Part shown: piece after piece, positions 1 to 5,173 of the stretch | How positions within the stretch are numbered: position 1 is the stretch's first letter | How the letters are laid out: the number at the start of each line of letters is the position of its first letter | DNA from: Bacillota bacterium | GTDB lineage: Bacteria; Bacillota; DSM-12270; Thermacetogeniales; Thermacetogeniaceae | Length of the DNA stretch: 5,173 nucleotides | Direction: 5' to 3' | NCBI GenBank assembly: GCA_030627585.1 | Contig: DAOURU010000105.1 | Location: 1 to 5,173 of the forward strand | The notes under the pieces: generated by a model | Databases searched by the model: none | Told to the model about the DNA's origin: nothing | The model's input: the letters and a program-made list of their open reading frames with translations, nothing else | Made by a program: the position numbers and the translations under genes

Positions 1-802
1 CCGAAGTGATAGTGCGATAGCCGGGAGCCGGCCAGATAAAATGCCCCGTTCCCTTGCGAAGAGATGGATGCTCTGCCTGGAGCTGCTGGATAATGCGGGT
101 CAGGCGGCGGGAGGTAGCCTCAAGTTCATCAAGGGCACGCTCGCAGGCATCCCGCTGGGATTCCAGTTTACCGAGTACCGCTTTCCGCTCCTTGCTGCGC
201 GCCGCCAGGTAGGTTCGCTTTACCTGCATGCGCTCCTGGAGCAAAACCAGCTCCTTCTGCCTCGCTTCTAAATCCTTTTTCCGTTTTTCTATCAGGTCGC
301 GTTCGGCTGCCAGTTCTTTCATTAAGTTAACATCCTGTTCGGCGATCCGCCGCATAAGATCGAAACGTGTCAGAAAATCGCTCAGGCTCGCAGCCTGCAG
401 GAGCACCTCCAGGTAAGAGACGTTCCCCTCGGTATAAATATCCCGCAGGCGCTGGTGCAAGATTTCCGTCCGCGCCTGGAGGTCTGCTGTAGCTTTTTGA
501 AGTTCCTGCTCGGCAGTACTGATCGCGCCCCGGAGGGTGGCCAGATTCGCATTGAGGGTTTGCAGGTCCTGTTCGGTCCGGTTAATATCCCGGTCCAACC
601 CTTCCAGTTCCTGAAGAATACTCCGTTCTTTGCGCTCCGTCTCGGAAATTTGCTGTTTCCGCCACTGGATCAACTGGTTCACTTTATCAAGCTCTTTTTT
701 GCGCTCATCCAGCTCTGAGGCCCAGCCTGGCCAGAGCGAACCCAGGGCGAGAATTACCCCAAGCAGCAGACTAACCAGGGCCTTGCCTCCCTTTCCCCTC
801 AC
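1..802 (-). CDS. Secreted coiled-coil murein hydrolase of the M23 (LytM) family, PcsB/EnvC-like, 3' end outside window
   Basis: Translating the minus strand from GTG at 802 gives 267 residues with no stop up to the window edge. Residues 1-28 form a signal peptide: a basic N-terminus (RGKGGK), a hydrophobic core (about 9-22) and a likely cleavage after WPGWA. Residues 30-125 and 150-247 are charged, Leu-rich helices typical of long coiled coils. Between them lies a segment (about 119-160, with YLEVLLQAASLSDFLTRFD) that matches the hinge region of PcsB/CwlO/EnvC-type proteins. The last visible residues, GHFIWPAPGYRTITS, are the usual entry to a LytM/peptidase M23 domain; its zinc ligands lie beyond the window. 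In the family this zinc endopeptidase cuts peptide cross-links of peptidoglycan outside the membrane, and the coiled coil is the part that FtsX engages. Its place right after ftsEX supports that role. The start is set by AGGGAGGAG 9 nt upstream. M23 membership is near certain; regulation by FtsEX is inferred. Confidence 0.9.
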   Translation of the reverse strand, partial: MRGKGGKALVSLLLGVILALGSLWPGWASELDERKKELDKVNQLIQWRKQQISETERKERSILQELEGLDRDINRTEQDLQTLNANLATLRGAISTAEQELQKATADLQARTEILHQRLRDIYTEGNVSYLEVLLQAASLSDFLTRFDLMRRIAEQDVNLMKELAAERDLIEKRKKDLEARQKELVLLQERMQVKRTYLAARSKERKAVLGKLESQRDACERALDELEATSRRLTRIIQQLQAEHPSLRKGTGHFIWPAPGYRTITS

Positions 803-811
803 CTTTCTTCT

Positions 812-820
812 CTCCTCCCT
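812..820 (-). promoter_or_regulatory. Ribosome binding site of the M23 peptidase gene
   Basis: AGGGAGGAG lies 9 nt before the GTG at 800-802. It supports that GTG as the start and gives a protein that opens with a proper signal peptide. Confidence 0.8.
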
Positions 821-833
821 CTAAATATGACAG

Positions 834-854
834 CAATTGGGAGCTTCCCAATTG
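834..854. repeat. Perfect 9-bp inverted repeat between ftsX and the M23 peptidase gene
   Basis: The arms CAATTGGGA (834-842) and TCCCAATTG (846-854) pair fully around a 3-nt loop. In the direction of transcription (minus strand) the hairpin is preceded by six T, not followed by them, so it does not have the layout of a Rho-independent terminator. It sits 9 nt after the ftsX stop codon and 13 nt before the next ribosome binding site. It could be an mRNA processing or stability element, or a protein-binding palindrome. No function can be read from the sequence. Confidence 0.7.
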
Positions 855-863
855 AAAAAACCC

Positions 864-1751
864 CTAAACCCGCAGGTAGCGGTGGACAGAGATATAGCTT
901 CCGATTACCCCTAAACCGACTCCTGCCGTAAGGAGACCCTCAAAAAGTTGAAGCAAGACGCTTCTTTCATTTACAAGCGGGAAAAAGGCGAGAGCTGCCT
1001 GGATTTTCGCCGCAAGGAAACTGTACGAAAAATAAAGAACCCCAATCGCGGCGAGAGCGCCTCCCCCGCCTAAAATGATCCCCTCCAGGAGAAAGGGCCA
1101 GCGCACAAACCAATCGGTCGCACCTACATACTTCATAATGCTGATCTCCCGGCGCCGGGCGTACATCGTGAGGCGGATCGTTGTTGCAATGAGAAATACC
1201 GCGCAAAGACCAAAGAACCCCATGACTCCAAAACTGACCGCGCGCACCCAGTACGTAAGCCGGAACAGCTTTTCTACAACCCCCTGGCCGTAACGGACCT
1301 TTTCCACACCGGCGAGCCGGTTGATGGCAGCCGCGGTCGAAACCACCTGCCGGGGTTCAACGGTTCGGACTTTATAGGCATCGGGGAGGGGGTTGGTGCC
1401 TCCCAGGCTCTCACGCAACTGGCTCCCTTTCCCCATCTGCCGCTCTAAAGAAGCGAGGGCTTCTTCCTTCGAGATAAAGCGCGCTTCCTTGACTCCGGGA
1501 AGGCGCATGATCTGCATGCGGAGCGCCTCCACCCCTTCGTCCTTGAGTCCCTCTTCGAGGTAAACCATGATCTCAACATTTGATTCTACCGTTTTCGCAA
1601 TGTAATTCGCATTTACAATCAGGAGAATCGAAATTCCCAAAACGAACAGGGAAACAGCCGTTGTTCCTGCAGCGGCAAAATTCAGCCATCCGTTGCGCCT
1701 CAAAGAGCGAAAGGCCTCCTGGAGGATGTGGACTGCCATCCTAAGTCGCAT
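864..1751 (-). CDS. ftsX: Cell division ABC transporter, permease-like protein FtsX
   Basis: A 295-residue integral membrane protein of normal FtsX length. It has a cytoplasmic N-terminus containing the family-typical SLRRNGW, a first membrane helix at about 24-46, an outer loop at about 50-165 (with the conserved NPLPDAYKV), and helices at about 170-193, 220-245 and 268-288. The stretch IMKYVGATDWFVRWPFLLEG (205-224) is the conserved coupling region that contacts the ATPase. FtsX does not transport; with FtsE it passes ATP-driven movement across the membrane to a secreted hydrolase, here probably the M23 protein encoded next. I chose ATG at 1751 ([10 protein letters not shown]), which overlaps the end of ftsE by 11 nt and has GGGGTG about 9 nt upstream. 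The frame stays open to a TTG at 1784, and a further ATG lies at 1739. Homologs start like the chosen one, but the start is less certain than the identity. Confidence 0.93.
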   Translation of the reverse strand: MRLRMAVHILQEAFRSLRRNGWLNFAAAGTTAVSLFVLGISILLIVNANYIAKTVESNVEIMVYLEEGLKDEGVEALRMQIMRLPGVKEARFISKEEALASLERQMGKGSQLRESLGGTNPLPDAYKVRTVEPRQVVSTAAAINRLAGVEKVRYGQGVVEKLFRLTYWVRAVSFGVMGFFGLCAVFLIATTIRLTMYARRREISIMKYVGATDWFVRWPFLLEGIILGGGGALAAIGVLYFSYSFLAAKIQAALAFFPLVNERSVLLQLFEGLLTAGVGLGVIGSYISVHRYLRV

Positions 1752-2427
1752 GGGCGTAAGCACCCCGGTATTCATCGCGGACAACTTTGCCGCGGTCGAG
1801 GGCGATCACCCGCTGCCGCAAAGTATCGACAATTTCCCGCGCGTGGGTTGCAATTAAGACGGTTGTTCCCCGCTGGTTAATTTCTTGGAGACAATTAATG
1901 ATTTCCCAAGATGTATCCAGATCCAGGTTTCCTGTCGGTTCATCGGCAATCAATAAAACAGGCTTGTTGACAAGGGCGCGGGCGATCGCGACCCGCTGCT
2001 GCTCCCCTCCGGAAAGCTGGCGGGGATACATTTGGGTTCGATCTGTCAAGCCGGCAAGGCGCAAGACTTCGGGGACGCGCCGCTTAATTTCGGCGCGCCC
2101 CGCCCCGACTACCTGCATGGCAAAGGCGACATTTTCAAAAACCGTCCGGTCAGGCAGGAGACGGAAATCCTGAAAAACAATCCCGATCTGGCGGCGCAGG
2201 TAAGGCACTTCGCGCGGCTTCATTCTGACAATGCTCCGGCCCTTGATGTAGATCTGGCCTTTCGTCGGAAGCTCTTCCCGAAAGATGAGTTTAATCAGAG
2301 TTGATTTTCCCGCCCCGCTCGGTCCTACAATAAAGACAAATTCCCCTTTTTCGATTTGAAGTGTCACTCCTGAAAGCGCCTTTATCCCCTTGGGATAAAA
2401 CTTGGAAACATTATATAACTGGATCAA
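1741..2427 (-). CDS. ftsE: Cell division ATP-binding protein FtsE
   Basis: A complete ABC ATPase of 228 residues, the usual FtsE length. Visible motifs in order: Walker [10 protein letters not shown] (35-43), Q-loop in VFQDFRLL (Q86), signature LSGGEQQR (138-145), Walker B VLLIADEP with catalytic Glu163, D-loop GNLD, and switch His195. The opening [14 protein letters not shown] and the signature form LSGGEQQR are typical of FtsE. It binds FtsX at the inner face of the membrane and hydrolyses ATP to drive cell-wall hydrolase activation during division or elongation. The start is an unusual TTG at 2425-2427. An in-frame TGA stands directly before it and the next Met is residue 69, beyond Walker A, so no other common start codon would keep the ATPase fold. 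GGAG is spaced 8 nt upstream. Its end overlaps ftsX, which points to coupled translation. Confidence 0.96.
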   Translation of the reverse strand: MIQLYNVSKFYPKGIKALSGVTLQIEKGEFVFIVGPSGAGKSTLIKLIFREELPTKGQIYIKGRSIVRMKPREVPYLRRQIGIVFQDFRLLPDRTVFENVAFAMQVVGAGRAEIKRRVPEVLRLAGLTDRTQMYPRQLSGGEQQRVAIARALVNKPVLLIADEPTGNLDLDTSWEIINCLQEINQRGTTVLIATHAREIVDTLRQRVIALDRGKVVRDEYRGAYAHAT

Positions 2428-2435
2428 TCAGATCA

Positions 2436-2439
2436 CTCC
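2436..2439 (-). promoter_or_regulatory. Ribosome binding site deciding the TTG start of ftsE
   Basis: GGAG (within TTGGAGTGATC) lies 8 nt before TTG at 2427-2425. Together with the stop codon at 2428-2430 it fixes the rare TTG as the ftsE start. Confidence 0.75.
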
Positions 2440-2478
2440 AATTAGTCGGCCGAAGTCCTAAAATTTTTTTAATAAGAA

Positions 2479-2507
2479 AAAACAACCTCCTTTTGGGAAG
2501 TTGTTTT
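2479..2507 (-). terminator. Rho-independent terminator between the transketolase genes and ftsE
   Basis: On the minus strand an 8-bp stem AAAACAAC/GTTGTTTT continues, after one mismatch, with three more pairs (TCC/GGA) around a 5-nt loop. It is followed at once by a T-rich tract (TTTTTTCTTATT, counting Ts of the stem). This is the layout of an intrinsic terminator for transcription coming from the transketolase genes, whose last stop codon lies about 136 nt upstream. It also lies downstream of the promoter candidate at 2517-2545, so it could act as an attenuator for ftsEX. Confidence 0.8.
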
Positions 2508-2516
2508 CGACATAAA

Positions 2517-2545
2517 ATGAGAATTTCCTTTTTACTTCCTGTCAA
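2517..2545 (-). promoter_or_regulatory. Candidate sigma-A promoter upstream of ftsE
   Basis: A perfect -35 TTGACA (2545-2540) stands 17 nt before TCTCAT (2522-2517), which matches the -10 consensus at four of six positions. The spacer is A-rich. Transcription would begin near 2510, just ahead of the terminator hairpin, which is an odd place for the only ftsEX promoter. The -35 is good and the -10 is mediocre, and AT-rich gaps produce such matches by chance. Confidence 0.35.
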
Positions 2546-2643
2546 GATTAATGAATTTGTCATTTTTTTTGCTTCGGAGGATTACGGTGGTTGAGCAGGA
2601 TTCCAGTTTTCCCAACAAATTCCGGATGAGGATAATACAGGCC

Positions 2644-3618
2644 CTACCGGCAGCGTCCCGCCCACTCGGCGCGGCGGCGCCGCACAACTTCCACGGCGCG
2701 AACAATGTGAGAAGCTGTCAAACCAAAAGCTTCCATCAGTTGCGCAGGGGCGCCCGATTCCCCAAAACGATCTTTGATTCCAACCCGCACCAGCGGAACA
2801 GGATAGTGCTCTCCCAGTACCTCGGCAACTGCGCTCCCCAGCCCGCCGTAAATCGTATGCTCTTCGGCGGTGACGAGAGCGCCGGTCTTCCGGGCAAGAT
2901 GCACGATCGTTTCGACATCCAGGGGTTTAATGGTGTGAATATTCGCAACCGCAACCTCAATCCCCTGCGCAGCCAGTTGTTCTGCGGCTTTAAGGGCCTC
3001 CGCAACCATCACCCCGGTGGCGCAGATCGCCGCATCGGAGCCCTCTCTCAGGACTGCGGCAGCACCAAGCCGGAATTCGTAATCTTCCCCGAAGAGGACC
3101 GGCACAGCCGGACGGCCCAGGCGCATGTAAACAGGTCCCTGGTGAGCCGCGGCAGCAGCAACGGCGCGCGCGGTTTCGGTGGCATCGGCAGGAACAATTA
3201 CAGTCATGTTGGGCAGGGCGCGCATCAAGGCAATATCTTCAACCGCCTGGTGGGAAGCGCCGTCTTCTCCAACCGTGATCCCTGCATGGGTTGCAACGAT
3301 TTTAACATTCAGCCCGGGGTAAGCAATGGTATTGCGCACCTGGTCAAAGGGGCGCCCTGTTGCAAATACGGCAAAGGTGCTGGCAAAGGGAATCTTGCCG
3401 GCCAGGGCAAAACCGGCAGCCGTCCCCATCAGGTTCTGTTCCGCGATCCCCATGTTGAAAAAGCGATCCGGAAAGGCCCTGGCAAATTCGTGTGTTTTCG
3501 TGGATTTTGATAAATCGGCATCGAGGACGACGATTTCGGGAAAACGCCGCCCCAGTTCTACCAGGGCACGACCATAGGCATTTCTGGTTGCGACCTTTTC
3601 CTGTTGTTTTGTGTTCAC
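2644..3618 (-). CDS. Transketolase, C-terminal subunit (pyrimidine-binding and C-terminal domains)
   Basis: A 324-residue protein that corresponds to the second half of a one-piece transketolase. Residues from about 5 to 168 form the pyrimidine-binding domain with FNMGIAEQNLMG (54-65), whose Glu60 is the conserved residue that activates thiamine diphosphate. STFAVFATGRPFDQVR (80-95) and THAGITVGEDGASHQAVEDI (110-129) are further family blocks. Residues from about 185 to 315 form the transketolase C-terminal domain (IKPLD, AEEHTIYGGLGSAV, KDRFGESG). It works as a complex with the N-terminal subunit encoded just upstream, moving two-carbon units between sugar phosphates. I chose GTG at 3618 because GGAGGT lies 9 nt upstream and homologs start near here. 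The frame is open upstream to 3897, but that stretch is Arg/Gly-rich, unlike the family, and overlaps the N subunit. A short 5-bp stem (3647-3660) lies in the 52-nt gap. Deoxyxylulose-phosphate synthase is related, but the split form with these motifs is the transketolase type. Confidence 0.95.
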   Translation of the reverse strand: MNTKQQEKVATRNAYGRALVELGRRFPEIVVLDADLSKSTKTHEFARAFPDRFFNMGIAEQNLMGTAAGFALAGKIPFASTFAVFATGRPFDQVRNTIAYPGLNVKIVATHAGITVGEDGASHQAVEDIALMRALPNMTVIVPADATETARAVAAAAAHQGPVYMRLGRPAVPVLFGEDYEFRLGAAAVLREGSDAAICATGVMVAEALKAAEQLAAQGIEVAVANIHTIKPLDVETIVHLARKTGALVTAEEHTIYGGLGSAVAEVLGEHYPVPLVRVGIKDRFGESGAPAQLMEAFGLTASHIVRAVEVVRRRRAEWAGRCR

Positions 3619-3627
3619 GACAACCTG

Positions 3628-3633
3628 ACCTCC
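3628..3633 (-). promoter_or_regulatory. Ribosome binding site of the transketolase C subunit
   Basis: GGAGGT lies 9 nt before GTG at 3618-3616. It decides this start over the long upstream extension of the same frame. Confidence 0.8.
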
Positions 3634-3670
3634 GAAATTTCTTCTTCCGGCACGCGCCGGTATTCTCATC

Positions 3671-4660
3671 TCACGACCGGCAAGCCTTCTCCGCCGCTCT
3701 CGATTCGGCTCCGGACAAGAGTGTCTCCCCCCTCCTGCCGCCCAGCGGCCTCCGTATCCACCCTTCACCATCTGTGTCTGGAGCAAATTGGGGGCAAACA
3801 GAAGGCCTGCCTGTCGTTTTAAAAGGGGACCGGGCCTCCAGTTCCGCAAGGGCGCGGGCGGCCTGCTCCTTGCTGGGCGCCGCGCCGTGCCAGTCAACCT
3901 GGTTTTCCATAAAAGAAACGCCCTTCCCCTTCACAGTCCGGGCAAGGATCAGAGAGGGACACTCCCTTCCTTCTGCTGCCCAGCTGAAGGCATTAATCAG
4001 AGCAGCAAAATCGTGCCCGTCTATTTCCCTGACAGCCCAGCCGAAGGCCTGCCACTTTTCTGCCAGGGGAAGGGGGGAGAGAACTTCAGAAACGGGGCCG
4101 TCAATCTGGAGGCCGTTGTAGTCCAGGATGGCCGTAAGATTGCCGGCGCGGTAGTGGGCTGCCGCCATCGCCGCCTCCCAAACCTGCCCTTCCTGAGACT
4201 CACCGTCACCCAGGAGCACGTAAACCCGGTAGTTCCGCCGGTCGAGCTTTCCGGCGAGGGCCATTCCCAACCCGACAGAAAGCCCCTGTCCCAGGGAGCC
4301 TGTCGAAGCCTCGACTCCGGGCACCTTGCGGAGATCCGGGTGTCCCTGCAGGGGGCTCCCCAACTTCCTGAGTGTGAGAAGTTCCCCGGCCGGGAAAAAA
4401 CCACGCGCCGCAAGGGCGGCGTAAAGCAGGGGCGCGGCGTGGCCTTTGCTTAAAATAAAGCGGTCGCGGTCGGGCCACGCAGGCTGCTGCGGTCTCAGGC
4501 GCAGCACATGAAAATAAAGAGCTGTCACGATTTCAACTGCAGAAAGACTCCCTCCGGGGTGCCCCGAGCCGGCCTCCGCCAGCATCCGGATCACATCGGC
4601 GCGCAGAGAACGCGCCCTTGCTTCTAATTCCTGCACCAATTCTGCCGGTACCTCTGCCAT
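3671..4660 (-). CDS. Transketolase, N-terminal subunit (thiamine diphosphate-binding), with an unusual C-terminal tail
   Basis: Residues 1 to about 278 match the N-terminal half of a split transketolase: GSGHPGGSLS (31-40), SKGHAAPLLYAAL (71-83), GSPLQGHPD (101-109), STGSLGQGLSVGLGMA (119-134), and the thiamine diphosphate/Mg motif GDGESQEGQVWEA (151-163) running to DYNGLQIDG (180-188), where Asn182 is the usual metal ligand. The conserved end block DWHGAAPSKEQAARAL (256-271) is present. It binds the cofactor's diphosphate and pairs with the C subunit to form active transketolase in the cytoplasm. The start at 4660 has AAAGGAG spaced 8 nt upstream; the frame is open further upstream to 4774, but that stretch overlaps the yitT-like gene. 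Family members end near residue 275-285. Here the frame continues for about 50 low-complexity Arg/Gly-rich residues to 329. One extra base in the CCCCTTTT run (3828-3821) would instead end the protein right after Phe280, so the tail may be an artefact or a recent mutation. Confidence 0.93.
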   Translation of the reverse strand: MAEVPAELVQELEARARSLRADVIRMLAEAGSGHPGGSLSAVEIVTALYFHVLRLRPQQPAWPDRDRFILSKGHAAPLLYAALAARGFFPAGELLTLRKLGSPLQGHPDLRKVPGVEASTGSLGQGLSVGLGMALAGKLDRRNYRVYVLLGDGESQEGQVWEAAMAAAHYRAGNLTAILDYNGLQIDGPVSEVLSPLPLAEKWQAFGWAVREIDGHDFAALINAFSWAAEGRECPSLILARTVKGKGVSFMENQVDWHGAAPSKEQAARALAELEARSPFKTTGRPSVCPQFAPDTDGEGWIRRPLGGRRGETLLSGAESRAAEKACRS

Positions 4661-4668
4661 TTCTGCTT

Positions 4669-4675
4669 CTCCTTT
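4669..4675 (-). promoter_or_regulatory. Ribosome binding site of the transketolase N subunit
   Basis: AAAGGAG is placed 8 nt before ATG at 4660-4658 and selects that Met over the upstream in-frame extension. Confidence 0.8.
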
Positions 4676-4703
4676 CCGAATCCGGCATCGAAGTCGCTTT
4701 TCT

Positions 4704-5173
4704 TCAACGGAAGATTTTGAATCCTTCCCCCAACACCTCGTGGGCATCAGTAATAAAGACAAAGGCGCGGGCATCCACCTCGTAAACTACCTCCTTCAGG
4801 CGGGTTTCTTCGGTTTTTCCCACCACACACAGGAGGACCGGACGCTCTTCTCCCGTATACATCCCCTCTCCCCGCAGCGAGGTTACGCCCCGGTTGAGTT
4901 CCCGGAAAATCGCCTGCGCAATCTCCCCGGAGCGGCGGGAAATAATGAAAGCTGCTTTGGCGTAGCTAATTCCCTCCTGAACCAGGTCAATCACCTTGCT
5001 CGTCGCCAGGAGCCCCAGGAGGGCATAGAGCGCTAACTCGGCGTTAAAAAAGAAACCGGCCAGGCTGATTACGACAAAATCCGCTCCCAAAAGAGCCTGC
5101 CCCATCGTAACGGGTAAAAACTTGGAAATAAGCCGGGCAACTAAATCCGTCCCCCCGGTGGTTCCGTGCGCCC
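4704..5173 (-). CDS. YitT-family membrane protein with C-terminal DUF2179 domain, 5' end outside window
   Basis: The frame ending in TGA at 4704 stays open to the window edge, so the Met at 5105 is internal and not the start. The visible part begins with AHGTTGGTDLVARLISKF, the glycine-rich block typical of the YitT family (GTxGGTD). It is followed by membrane-associated hydrophobic helices (about VVISLAGFFF and LALYALLGLLA) and the conserved SKVIDLVQEGISYAKAAFII. The last 70 or so residues (VTSLRGEGMYTGEERPVLLC to the end) form the soluble DUF2179 domain that closes most YitT proteins. The biochemical role of this family is not firmly known, so I give no gene symbol. Only 43 nt separate it from the transketolase N gene on the same strand, which suggests co-transcription but does not prove a functional link. 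Confidence 0.92.
   Translation of the reverse strand, partial: AHGTTGGTDLVARLISKFLPVTMGQALLGADFVVISLAGFFFNAELALYALLGLLATSKVIDLVQEGISYAKAAFIISRRSGEIAQAIFRELNRGVTSLRGEGMYTGEERPVLLCVVGKTEETRLKEVVYEVDARAFVFITDAHEVLGEGFKIFR

Noticed and set aside
41..824. Several short plus-strand open frames in the first 830 bases
   Set aside because: They are antisense to the continuous coiled-coil M23 reading frame and show no motifs or convincing ribosome binding sites.
1752..1784. Longer ftsX start at TTG 1784 (11 extra residues)
   Set aside because: It would need a weak TTG start with no clear ribosome binding site and lengthen the overlap with ftsE to 44 nt. The ATG at 1751 gives the family-typical N-terminus.
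2411..2563. Minus-strand 50-codon frame from ATG at 2563 that runs through the terminator into the ftsE start, as a leader peptide might
   Set aside because: There is no ribosome binding site before the ATG, which lies upstream of the predicted transcription start. Its Lys/Leu/Ile-rich content is what the AT-rich gap would give in any frame. It would become interesting only if conserved in relatives.
2551..3510. Plus-strand open frame of up to 319 codons, with GGAGG at 2576-2580 just before a GTG at 2587
   Set aside because: It lies almost entirely antisense to the clearly conserved transketolase C subunit and its translation shows no recognisable motif. Long antisense frames are common in GC-rich genes, so the ribosome-binding-like match is probably chance.
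3817..3828. Programmed ribosomal frameshift at the CCCCTTTTAAAA run in the transketolase N gene
   Set aside because: The run does not form an X XXY YYZ slippery heptamer in the frame being read, and no clear downstream stimulatory structure was recognised. A homopolymer length change is simpler.
3619..3897. 93-codon upstream extension of the transketolase C subunit frame, as if the two subunits overlapped
   Set aside because: The translation is Arg/Gly/Pro-rich without family similarity, overlaps the N subunit, and is passed over in favour of a GTG with a strong GGAGGT site.

Overview
The window reads as a chromosomal segment of a low-GC-phylum (Bacillota/Firmicutes) anaerobe, most likely a thermophilic Clostridia of the Desulfotomaculum/Pelotomaculum/Thermacetogenium kind. 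The reasons are strong AGGAGG-type ribosome binding sites, frequent GTG and TTG starts, a transketolase split into two genes, a YitT/DUF2179 membrane protein, and an ftsE-ftsX pair followed by a secreted coiled-coil M23 peptidase. The genus is a guess. All six genes lie on the minus strand, so the window reads biologically from right to left.

Right part (about 5173 to 2644): the 3' part of a YitT-family membrane protein gene (its start lies outside the window), then the N-terminal and C-terminal subunits of a split transketolase. Gaps are 43 and 52 nt, each downstream gene has its own good ribosome binding site, and no terminator is seen between them, so they may form one transcription unit. 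It ends in a Rho-independent terminator at about 2479-2507. The transketolase halves would assemble into one thiamine-diphosphate enzyme of the non-oxidative pentose phosphate pathway.

Left part (about 2427 to 1): ftsE (ABC ATPase) and ftsX (four-helix membrane partner) overlap by 11 nt. After 61 nt that contain a perfect 9-bp hairpin comes a GTG-initiated gene for a secreted coiled-coil protein that runs into the start of an M23 (LytM) peptidase domain at the window edge. In Gram-positive bacteria FtsEX switches on a secreted peptidoglycan hydrolase (PcsB or CwlO type) from across the membrane. This gene order suggests that the ATPase, its transmembrane lever and its hydrolase are made together.

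This is mostly an ordinary housekeeping region and I did not find a new biological system. The points worth a second look are a roughly 50-residue tail on the transketolase N subunit that one missing base in a homopolymer run would explain, a terminator hairpin lying between a good -35 candidate and ftsE, and the non-terminator hairpin between ftsX and the peptidase gene.
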